From NCBI RefSeq assembly GCF_036010665.1, contig NZ_CP108581.1, positions 6,195,501-6,259,500 of the forward strand: DNA of 64,000 nt, in the 5' to 3' direction. This DNA is from Microbispora sp. NBC_01189. GTDB taxonomy: Bacteria; Actinomycetota; Actinomycetes; Streptosporangiales; Streptosporangiaceae. The position numbers and the translations under genes are program-made. The notes beneath the pieces are model-generated. The model was not told the origin of the DNA and made no database searches. It worked only from the letters and a program-made list of their open reading frames with translations. Each line of letters starts with the position of its first letter. The first letter of the stretch is position 1. Shown here in pieces: positions 33,446 through 62,115 of this stretch.

Positions 33446-34956
33446 CCGGCGTGACCGACGAGCACGCGCTGTACGACCGGTTCCTGCGCGGGCTCGCGCT
33501 GGCGCCCGACCGCCCGGCCGTCAGGGACGGCGACCGGGTGCTCACCTACGCGGAGCTCCACGAGCACGCGCTCCGCCTGGCGGGCGCGCTGCTCGACGTC
33601 GTGGGCGCGCGGCCGAAGGCGGTCGGCGTGCTGGCCGGCAAGTCCGTGGAGAGCTACGCCGGCATTCTCGCCGGGCTCTACTCCGGAGCCGCGGTCGCGC
33701 CGCTGCACCCGGACTTCCCGGTCGAGCGGACCCGGCGCATGCTGACCGCCGCGGACGTCTCCGTGGTGCTCGCGGACGGGCACGGGCGGCGGCTGCTCGA
33801 CGAGATCGTCGCGTCGGGCACGGACATCCCGGTGATCGGCGTCGACCGGCCCGTCGCCGGGACGGCGCTCGACGCCCCGCTGCCGGTGGCGCCGACCGAC
33901 ATCGCGTACCTGCTGTTCACCTCCGGATCGACGGGCCGGCCCAAGGGTGTGCCGATCACGCACGCCAGCACCGCCCACTACTTCCGGCTGATGGACGAGC
34001 GCTACGACTTCGGCCCGGACGACGTGTTCTCACAGACGTTCGACCTGAACTTCGACTGCGCGATGTTCGACATGTTCTGCGCGTGGGGCGCGGGCGCGAG
34101 CGTGCACCCGGTGCCGGCCACCGCCTACCTCGACCTGCCGGCCTTCCTGGCCGAGCGGCGGATGACCGTCTGGTTCTCCACGCCGAGCGGCATCGTCCTG
34201 GTCCGCAGGCGGGGCGGACTCACGCCCGGCTCGATGCCGACGCTCCGCTGGAGCCTGTTCGCGGGCGAGGCGCTGCGCGGGGACGACGCGGCCGGCTGGC
34301 AGGCCGCCGCCCCCGGGTCGACCCTGGAGAACATCTACGGTCCGACCGAGCTGACCATCACCGTCACCGGGCACCGCTGGTCGCCGGAGACCTCGCCGGG
34401 GCTGTGCGTCAACGGCCTGGCGCCGATCGGCGCGGTGCACGAGGGCCACGACTGGCTGCTGCGCACCGCGGACGGCGAGCACAGCGACACCGAGGGCGAG
34501 CTGTGCATCACCGGCCCGCAGCTGACCTCGGGATATCTGGACACCGCCGACAACGAGGGCAGGTTCCTGCACCACGACGGCCGTGGCTGGTATCGCACCG
34601 GAGACCGCGTGCGGGTCCTGCCGAACGGCGAGCTGGTCTATCTGGGACGGCTGGACTCGCAGGTGCAGGTCCAGGGCTGGCGGGTGGAGCTCGCCGAGAT
34701 CGAGCACGCCCTGCGCTCCTGCCCAGGCGTCCAGGACGCCGTCGCGGTGACGCGTACGGTCGACGGCACCACCGAGCTGGTGACCTTCTACACCGGCGTG
34801 CCCACCCGGCAGGCCGAGCTGGCCGGCCGGCTGCGCCGGGTACTGCCGTCCGGCCTGCTGCCCCGGGAGTACCGGCACGTCGAGGACTTCCCGCTGAACT
34901 CCAACCGGAAGGTCGACCGGGCCCGCCTCGCCCGGGAGGCCGCCGCGATCGCCTGA
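33442..34956 (+). CDS. Stand-alone adenylation enzyme, VinM-like (amino-group capping ligase candidate)
   Basis: 504 residues with the adenylation core motifs in order: LLFTSGSTGRPKG (phosphate loop), FDCAMFD (substrate Asp region), IYGPTE, YRTGD, GRLDSQVQVQGWR and, near the C-terminus, NSNRKVDR with the catalytic Lys. No carrier domain is attached. In vicenistatin-type pathways two such enzymes act: one loads the beta-amino acid, the other adds L-alanine to the beta-amino group as protection. The FD before the pocket resembles alpha-amino acid activating domains, so this one is assigned the capping role; the reverse-strand enzyme is the better beta-amino acid ligase. The assignment between the two could be swapped. 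Start GTG at 33442 overlaps the ACP stop by 4 bp. Confidence 0.82.
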   Translation: MTGVTDEHALYDRFLRGLALAPDRPAVRDGDRVLTYAELHEHALRLAGALLDVVGARPKAVGVLAGKSVESYAGILAGLYSGAAVAPLHPDFPVERTRRMLTAADVSVVLADGHGRRLLDEIVASGTDIPVIGVDRPVAGTALDAPLPVAPTDIAYLLFTSGSTGRPKGVPITHASTAHYFRLMDERYDFGPDDVFSQTFDLNFDCAMFDMFCAWGAGASVHPVPATAYLDLPAFLAERRMTVWFSTPSGIVLVRRRGGLTPGSMPTLRWSLFAGEALRGDDAAGWQAAAPGSTLENIYGPTELTITVTGHRWSPETSPGLCVNGLAPIGAVHEGHDWLLRTADGEHSDTEGELCITGPQLTSGYLDTADNEGRFLHHDGRGWYRTGDRVRVLPNGELVYLGRLDSQVQVQGWRVELAEIEHALRSCPGVQDAVAVTRTVDGTTELVTFYTGVPTRQAELAGRLRRVLPSGLLPREYRHVEDFPLNSNRKVDRARLAREAAAIA

Positions 34957-35195
34957 ACCGCCTGATCGACCGAGGAACCCTCCCGAGGGCACGGCCCTCC
35001 CCGGTGGCCCCACCCCCAGCCACCGGGGAGGGCCGTGGCATGCCCACACACTCCCATCCCGGTGCCTATGTCCCCGTGCGACGAAGCTCCGCGTGCGACG
35101 AAGGTCCCCGCACGACCGGCCCGTACGACGAAGCGACCGGTCCTCGCGGCAGGCGCCTGACGCGAGGACCGGTCGCGGCCGATGGCCCGGGCGGC
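34957..35195. terminator. Convergent intergenic region with two perfect hairpins
   Basis: This gap separates two convergent adenylation genes. Hairpin 1: an 18-bp perfect stem, 34990-35007 with 35020-35037, 12-nt loop. Hairpin 2: a 16-bp perfect stem, 35133-35148 with 35161-35176, also a 12-nt loop. Neither has a long T-run, usual for actinomycete terminators. Hairpin 1 is near the + gene end and hairpin 2 near the - gene end, so each probably stops one transcript. Between them CGTRCGACGAAG occurs three times (35075, 35092, 35122). Confidence 0.7.
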
Positions 35196-36767
35196 TCACC
35201 CGTGCTGGGCGGCCAGCGCCAGGCGGTCCACCTTCCCGTTGGGCGTGAGGGGCAGCTCGCGCAGCTGCACGATGCGCTGCGGAGCCATGTAGTCGGGCAG
35301 CGTGGCCAGGCAGAACGCCTCCAGGTCGCGGTGCTCCAGCGCGGGCGCGCCGGGCTCCAGCACGACGAAGGCCGCGAGCACCGGATCTCCTCCCGGTCGC
35401 GGCAGCATGGTCGCCGCGGCCCCGGCGATGCCGGGGAACTCGAGGATCCGCCGCTCCACCTCGCCGAGTTCGACCCGGTTGCCGCGGATCTTCACCTGCG
35501 AGTCGGCCCGGCCGCAGAAGTACAGCTCGCCTGACGCGCCGAGATAGGCGAGGTCGCCCGTACGGAAGACCGGCTGGCCGGAGCGCGGGTTGAGAGGGTC
35601 GGGCACGAGCGCCCTCGCGGTCGCCTCGGGGTCGTCCCAGTAGCCGCTGAACAGGGCGGCGCTGCGCAGGTAGAGCTCGCCGACGACGCCGGGCGTGTTG
35701 ATCGGGTTGCCCGACTCGCCGATCAGCATCAGGTCCGCGCCCTGGTGCGCGCGGCCGATGGACAGGCGCTTCTGGTCGGGCGGGAGCGGGTTGGGCACGT
35801 CGGTCAGGGAGGCGGCGATCGACTCCGTGCTGCCGAAGCAGTTCACGATCCGCACGCCGGGCAGCAGCTCCTGGATCCGCCGCAGCTCGGGAAGCGGGAA
35901 GTTCTCGCCGGAGTAGAGGATGCCGGAGATCCGGTTGAGCTCCGCGAGGGCGCCGGCCTCGTGCCGCAGCACCGGCCGCCAGATCGACGGCACCCCGTTG
36001 ACCTGCGTGACCTGCGCGTCCCGCAGGAACCCGACGAACCGCCTGGGCCAGCGGAGCAGGTCGCGCGGCACCGGCACGACGGCGGCGCCGCTGCCGAGGG
36101 CGAGCGCGATGTCGAGCAGCGAGAAGTCGAACTGGAACGGCGACGTGGACGCCACCCGCCCGCCGGGCCCGACGATCTCGTGGGCCAGCATCCCGCGGAA
36201 GAAGGCGAGGGCCGCCCGGTGGCTCATCACCACCCCCTTCGGCCGGCCGGTGCTGCCCGACGTGAAGATCATGTACGCCGGGTCCGACGGGATCGGCGTG
36301 CGCCACTCGGCCCGGCGGCCCCGGGGTGCGGTGTCGATCCGCACCCCGTCGGGGCCGAACACCCCGGTCCCGACCTCCGGCGGAAGTTCGACCTCCGGCC
36401 GGCCGGCGGCGCGCAGGTAGAGCGCCGGCTCGGCCGACTCGACGATGGACAGCCGCCGGGCCCGCGGGGTCTCGCTGCTCACCGGGATGTAGGTGACGCC
36501 CCGCGCCGAGCAGGCCAGGAACATCGCGATTCCCGCCGCGGTGGTGTCCGACTCGAGCACGACGCGGTCGCCGACGTCGAGGTCCGCCGCGTCGAGCCCG
36601 GCGGCGTACTCCTCCACCCGGCGCAGCAGTCCTTCGTAGGTGATGACGTCGAATTCGCCGTCGCCGCGCGGCTGTATGACGGCTGGACTGTCCGGCGTCC
36701 ATTCCGCCCATTGCAAGAGGAATTCGTGCAGCAGATCGTTACCCAGACGGATCCGGTGCAGAGACAT
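35196..36767 (-). CDS. Stand-alone adenylation enzyme, VinN/IdnL1-like beta-amino acid:ACP ligase candidate
   Basis: 523 residues on the reverse strand, with MIFTSGSTGRPKG, FQFDFSLLD, CFGSTE, FRTGD, GRADSQVKIRGNR and the C-terminal TPNGKVDR Lys. The Asp of FQFDFS corresponds to the residue that contacts the beta-amino group in VinN-type ligases, so this enzyme is assigned activation of the beta-amino acid (3-aminobutyrate expected) onto the discrete ACP. The ATG at 36767 is taken as start; the frame stays open to a TTG at 36818, but no clear ribosome-binding site marks either. It is divergent from PKS C and convergent with the other adenylation gene, and is the only reverse-strand gene inside the biosynthetic block. 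Confidence 0.83.
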   Translation of the reverse strand: MSLHRIRLGNDLLHEFLLQWAEWTPDSPAVIQPRGDGEFDVITYEGLLRRVEEYAAGLDAADLDVGDRVVLESDTTAAGIAMFLACSARGVTYIPVSSETPRARRLSIVESAEPALYLRAAGRPEVELPPEVGTGVFGPDGVRIDTAPRGRRAEWRTPIPSDPAYMIFTSGSTGRPKGVVMSHRAALAFFRGMLAHEIVGPGGRVASTSPFQFDFSLLDIALALGSGAAVVPVPRDLLRWPRRFVGFLRDAQVTQVNGVPSIWRPVLRHEAGALAELNRISGILYSGENFPLPELRRIQELLPGVRIVNCFGSTESIAASLTDVPNPLPPDQKRLSIGRAHQGADLMLIGESGNPINTPGVVGELYLRSAALFSGYWDDPEATARALVPDPLNPRSGQPVFRTGDLAYLGASGELYFCGRADSQVKIRGNRVELGEVERRILEFPGIAGAAATMLPRPGGDPVLAAFVVLEPGAPALEHRDLEAFCLATLPDYMAPQRIVQLRELPLTPNGKVDRLALAAQHG

Positions 36768-36957
36768 ATGGCCATGGATCACTATTTTTTGATAACACTC
36801 CACCGCGACTTCCGGCAACGCCGGGCGCCGCGACCGCGGGCGAAGTCTGGGGGCGATAGGGGTTATTGGGCGGGTGATTCCCTGTCTTATGGTTTGCCTA
36901 GATAGTGGGTGAGATGTGTCGCCTTTTCAGGCACCTATATTTCGGCAGAGGTACGCC
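36768..36957. promoter_or_regulatory. Divergent promoter region between the reverse adenylation gene and PKS C
   Basis: 190 bp, clearly less GC-rich than the flanking genes. For PKS C a possible promoter is TTGGGC (36866-36871) with TATGGT (36888-36893), 16 bp apart, about 65 bp before the ATG; AGAGG at 36947-36951 is the ribosome-binding site. I could not pick a convincing promoter for the reverse gene. This is the only place where the early PKS genes C and D can be switched separately from the cassette. Confidence 0.4.
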
Positions 36958-53469
<16,512 letters not shown>

Positions 53470-53482
53470 GCAGGAGGGGTAC

Positions 53483-58822
<5,340 letters not shown>

Positions 58823-58841
58823 CCCATGGTCATGGCCCCGC

Positions 58842-58870
58842 AGGGCGCCCGCTCGCCGAGCGGGCGCCCT
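58842..58870 (+). terminator. Rho-independent-type terminator after PKS D
   Basis: A perfect 12-bp stem (58842-58853 with 58859-58870), 5-nt loop, followed by TT, 20 bp after the PKS D stop. It closes the PKS C-D transcript before the TetR gene. Confidence 0.8.
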
Positions 58871-58935
58871 TTGGCGGCCGCGCGTTTTTACGTATGATTA
58901 AGACAACTGTATTAGACGGCGTAAGGATTTCGATT
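58871..58935 (+). promoter_or_regulatory. TetR gene promoter with candidate operator
   Basis: TATGAT (58893-58898) is a good -10 box; TTGGCG (58871-58876) a weak -35 at 16 bp. ACGTATGATTAA (58890-58901) is repeated exactly in front of the exporter gene, and GTATTAGAC (58909-58917) recurs there inverted. AAGGA at 58923-58927 is the ribosome-binding site. Autoregulation by the TetR product is inferred. Confidence 0.6.
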
Positions 58936-59550
58936 ATGGGACACCGCGAGGACCTGCTGGAGGGCGCCAAGCGCTGCCTGCGCGAGAAGGGGTACGCCCG
59001 TACCACCACCCGTGACATCGTGGCGGTCTCCGATACGAACCTCGCCTCGATCGGGTACCACTTCGGGTCGAAGGAGAACCTGCTCAACGAGGCCCTGATC
59101 GACGCGCTCGGGGAGTGGGGCAAGGAACTGGAGGGCGCGCTCGCCGCGGCGATGGGCCAGGACGGCGGCGCGCTGGAGCGGTTCGAGTCCATCTGGAGCC
59201 GCCTCGTCGAGTTGTTCGCCAACGACCGGGCCCTGTGCGCCGCGAACATCGAGGTGTTCGCGCAGATCGAGCACGTCCCGACCGTGCGCCAGGTGCTCGC
59301 CGACGGCCTGGAGCAGGGCAGGGAGGGCCTCGGCCGGCTGTTCGGCACGGTGAGCGAGGACACCGACCAGGAGACCGCCCGCGCCGTCGGGTCGTTCTAC
59401 CAGGCCCTGGTCACCGGGGTCATGGTCCAGTGGCTGATCGACCCCGGACACGCGCCGTCGGGTCACGACCTCACCGTGGCGCTGCGCCAGATCGCCGCCG
59501 GCCTGATGTGGAACGGCGGCGCCCGGGAGCCCGAGCCCGAGCACGTCTGA
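58936..59550 (+). CDS. TetR-family transcriptional regulator
   Basis: 204 residues. The N-terminal helix-turn-helix spans about residues 25-44 (TTRDIVAVSDTNLASIGYHF) and is followed by GSKENLL, the usual TetR linker to the ligand-binding domain. The ATG at 58936 is chosen because AAGGA lies 8 bp upstream; an earlier in-frame ATG at 58894 falls inside the likely -10 box. Its promoter shares a 12-bp block with the promoter of the DHA2 exporter at 62116, so the exporter is the likely target, with the polyketide or a precursor as possible inducer. It ends facing the reverse-strand monooxygenase operon. Confidence 0.9.
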   Translation: MGHREDLLEGAKRCLREKGYARTTTRDIVAVSDTNLASIGYHFGSKENLLNEALIDALGEWGKELEGALAAAMGQDGGALERFESIWSRLVELFANDRALCAANIEVFAQIEHVPTVRQVLADGLEQGREGLGRLFGTVSEDTDQETARAVGSFYQALVTGVMVQWLIDPGHAPSGHDLTVALRQIAAGLMWNGGAREPEPEHV

Positions 59551-59600
59551 GCGCCCGGGCACATCCGAGGGCAGGCGCATCCGAGAGCCGGCACGATGAA

Positions 59601-59627
59601 GGCCCGGAAGGCATCGCCTTCCGGGCC
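59601..59627. terminator. Bidirectional hairpin between TetR and the monooxygenase gene
   Basis: A perfect 12-bp stem (59601-59612 with 59616-59627) around a 3-nt loop, lying between two convergent genes, 50 bp from the TetR stop and 31 bp from the end of the reverse gene. Confidence 0.75.
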
Positions 59628-59658
59628 CTCCGCCGGGTGACGTGGCGCGACGTGGCCG

Positions 59659-60936
59659 TCAGTCGTCCTCGTCGTCGGTGTTCTCCAGCATCTCCGCCTG
59701 CTCCGCGCTGATCACCACGTGGGAGACGTCGACGGTGGCCGGCTGGTGGCGCGAGAGCGCGTCCTTGATCGGCACCTCGAGACGCGCGGCCTTGGCCGCG
59801 TCGAGATCCTCCCGGCGCTCGGCGAACTCGGGCATGACCTCCCGGGCGAACAGCTCCAGCGACTCGCAGATGTGCTCGTGCTTGTTGGCGCCGATCTGCA
59901 CCTGGAAGATGATCTGGTCGACGCCGACCTCCTCGTACGACCGGACCAGCTCGCGCAGCTGGTCGGGCGTGCCGATGGCCTTGCGGAGGTTGTCGATCCG
60001 GGCGAGCAGGTCGGGGTCCATGTCGGCCCGGGTCTCCGGGGGCAGGTGCCGGCTGAAGCCGAAGGCGTCGCGGTTCTCCGCGAAGTCCCTGGCGATGTCG
60101 GTGGCGCCCGGCCGGTGCGCGCCGTGCATCCAGTAGTGCAGGAACGAGTAGGCGAAGAAGTGGGCGCCGTGCACGCCGCGGTCCAGCGCCGTCTCCTCGT
60201 CCTCGTGGCACATGAACGGCATGACCAGCGCGAAGTTGGGGTTGACCGCGTAGCCGGCCGGCACGCACTCCTCGGAGGCGATCAGATCGTAGTAGGTCTC
60301 GACGCGCTCCTTGGCCTCCTCGGGGGAGACGAACGCGAACGACAGCGCGCCCATGCCGTTGCGCGCGGCGTGCTCCACCGTCTCGGGCGAGCTGCACGCC
60401 ACCCACAGCGGCGGGTGGGGCTTCTGCTTGGGCTTGGGCACCACATTGCGCGGCGGGACGTTGATCCACTGACCCTGGTGGCCGGTGAACGGCACCTCGG
60501 TGAGCATGCGGGTGATGACGTCGATCGCCTCCCGCCACTGCTCGCGCTTCTTGTCGCGCTCGACGTCGAAGGCGCCCACCTCCAGCTGCGTGCTGCCCTG
60601 GCCGCTGCCGAAGTCGACCCGGCCGCCGGAGATGAGGTCGAGGGTGGCCAGGCGCTCGGCCACGCGTACGGGGTGGTTCACGTTCGGCGGGATCGAGACG
60701 ATCCCGTGCGCGAGCCGGATGTTCTTCGTCCGGGCCGCGGCGGCGGCCAGGAAGACCTCGGGGGCGGCCGAGTGGGAGTACTCCTCCATGAAGTGGTGCT
60801 CGGTCTCCCACACATAGTCGTAGCCGAGGCGGTCGGCGAGCTCGATCTGCTCAAGGGACTCCCTGAGCACCCGCTCCTCGCTGTCCTCGGTCCACGGCTT
60901 CGGCACCTGGTGGTGGTAGAACAACCCAAAGCGCAT
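59659..60936 (-). CDS. Luciferase-like flavin-dependent monooxygenase (LLM family)
   Basis: 425 residues, about 60 longer than many LLM enzymes. The N-terminus MRFGLFYHHQ, the WETEHHF motif, the SGGRVDFGSGQG stretch and the PPLWVA strand are typical of the bacterial-luciferase TIM-barrel family, which uses FMNH2 or F420H2 with O2. The substrate is unknown. It follows the SDR by 3 bp on the same strand, so the pair forms an operon. It could be a tailoring step on the macrolactam, but LLM plus mycofactocin-type SDR pairs also occur in catabolic operons, so membership in the cluster is uncertain. The tail after about residue 395 is acidic (ENTDDEDD). Confidence 0.87.
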   Translation of the reverse strand: MRFGLFYHHQVPKPWTEDSEERVLRESLEQIELADRLGYDYVWETEHHFMEEYSHSAAPEVFLAAAAARTKNIRLAHGIVSIPPNVNHPVRVAERLATLDLISGGRVDFGSGQGSTQLEVGAFDVERDKKREQWREAIDVITRMLTEVPFTGHQGQWINVPPRNVVPKPKQKPHPPLWVACSSPETVEHAARNGMGALSFAFVSPEEAKERVETYYDLIASEECVPAGYAVNPNFALVMPFMCHEDEETALDRGVHGAHFFAYSFLHYWMHGAHRPGATDIARDFAENRDAFGFSRHLPPETRADMDPDLLARIDNLRKAIGTPDQLRELVRSYEEVGVDQIIFQVQIGANKHEHICESLELFAREVMPEFAERREDLDAAKAARLEVPIKDALSRHQPATVDVSHVVISAEQAEMLENTDDEDD

Positions 60937-60939
60937 GAT

Positions 60940-61791
60940 TTACCACACGCCCCTCTTGAGCAGGGCACCGGCGTCGATCTTGAACTGGTTGCCGGTGACG
61001 TAGCGGGACTCGTCCGACGCGAGGTAGACGATCGCGTGCGAGACGTCGGACGGGTCCAGGCACGGGATGGGCATGCCGTGGATCATGGCGAAGGAGGCGT
61101 TGCCCTCCTCCCGGGTCGGGTGCTCCAGGTCCGGCCGGAACAGCCGCCACACGGACTCGTTCTGGATCATGTCGGTGTCGACGTTGGTCGGGTGGATGGC
61201 GTTGACCCGCCGGCCCGAGGGCGCGAGCTGGAGCGCCAGTGTGTTCACGTACTGGATCAGCGTGGACTTGGCCAGGCTGTATCCGAGGCCGCCGGGGCCC
61301 ATCGGGCCCGGGTCCCCGCGGTCGGGGATCAGGCCGACCATCGAGCCGACCACGATGACCGAGGCGGTCTCGCTCAGGTGCGGCAACGTGGCGTGAATCG
61401 TGTTGATCACGCCGACCAGGTTGATGTCGACGGTGTCGGTGAACGCGGTGATCGGCCGGTCCGGCCCGAGCACGCTGATCCCGGCGTTGGGGATCACGAC
61501 GTCCAGCCTGCCCAGCTCGGCCACGCCGTCGTCGATCGCGTTCTGCAGTTCGGCGCGGTCGCGGACGTCCACCTGCCGGCTGAAGATCCGGCGGCCGGTC
61601 TGCTCGACCAGGCGGACGGTCTCCTTCAGGTCTTCGACGGTGGCCATCGGATACTGGGCGACCTCGATGTCCGTGCAGGCGTCCAGCGCGATGATGTCGG
61701 CGCCTTCCTCCGCCAGCCGGACGGCGTGGCTGCGTCCCTGCCCACGCGCCGCACCGGTGATCACAACGACCTTGTTTTCCACGCGGCCCAT
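60940..61791 (-). CDS. SDR-family oxidoreductase of the mycofactocin-coupled type
   Basis: 283 residues. Rossmann motif TGAARGQG (12-19), NAG (102-104) and the catalytic Ser150, Tyr171 and Lys175 (YSLAK) are intact. ARGQGRSHA and the YPMAT stretch in an insertion after the second strand (residues about 38-70) are hallmarks I recall from mycofactocin-coupled SDRs, such as carveol-dehydrogenase-like enzymes, which hold NAD(P) tightly and pass electrons to mycofactocin. The ATG at 61791 has AGGAGG 5 bp upstream. An open frame continues to 62073 but without SDR-like sequence. It is the first gene of the operon with the LLM monooxygenase; no mycofactocin biosynthesis gene is in the window. Confidence 0.88.
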   Translation of the reverse strand: MGRVENKVVVITGAARGQGRSHAVRLAEEGADIIALDACTDIEVAQYPMATVEDLKETVRLVEQTGRRIFSRQVDVRDRAELQNAIDDGVAELGRLDVVIPNAGISVLGPDRPITAFTDTVDINLVGVINTIHATLPHLSETASVIVVGSMVGLIPDRGDPGPMGPGGLGYSLAKSTLIQYVNTLALQLAPSGRRVNAIHPTNVDTDMIQNESVWRLFRPDLEHPTREEGNASFAMIHGMPIPCLDPSDVSHAIVYLASDESRYVTGNQFKIDAGALLKRGVW

Positions 61792-62115
61792 ACGGCCCTC
61801 CTGTGGTATGTGCGTCAAGGAATCTCCCGAACAGGATGTCCTGCCGGGGATGTCCGTCGCTTCCCGCAAGCACCCCTGACATCGCCGCGAGGCCTCGGCG
61901 CGCGGTAGGGGTGCGTCGGCAGCCGGACCCCTACTCCACCCCTGACCTGTGGCTTCTGCCTTCAGATCGCCGTGACGGCGTGCTTGTCTTGCGGTGCGGA
62001 ATCCGTGTTCACCTCCCCTGTCACCCCCGATGACGAGACGGAGCGACCACATGATCAGGATCCTCAGCGGCAACTCGGTCTATACAAGGGTCTAATACGG
62101 ACGTATGATTAAATC
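61792..62115. promoter_or_regulatory. Divergent intergenic region between the SDR operon and the exporter
   Basis: 324 bp without a credible gene. The SDR side has ACCCCTGAC twice (61872-61880 and 61938-61946) and an inverted pair GTAGGGGT/ACCCCTAC (61905-61912 and 61927-61934), possibly regulator sites. The exporter side has GTCTAATAC (62090-62098), the palindrome ATACG-GA-CGTAT (62095-62106) and TATGAT (62104-62109), a likely -10 box with TATACA (62081-62086) 17 bp upstream. Confidence 0.5.

Noticed and set aside
36916-36957. Upstream GTG (36916) as PKS C start
   Set aside because: It would place the ribosome-binding AGAGG and the less GC-rich leader inside the gene; the ATG at 36958 is correctly spaced.
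61792-62073. N-terminal extension of the SDR up to 62073
   Set aside because: AGGAGG sits 5 bp before the ATG at 61791, where the Rossmann fold starts; the extension looks non-coding and holds repeats.
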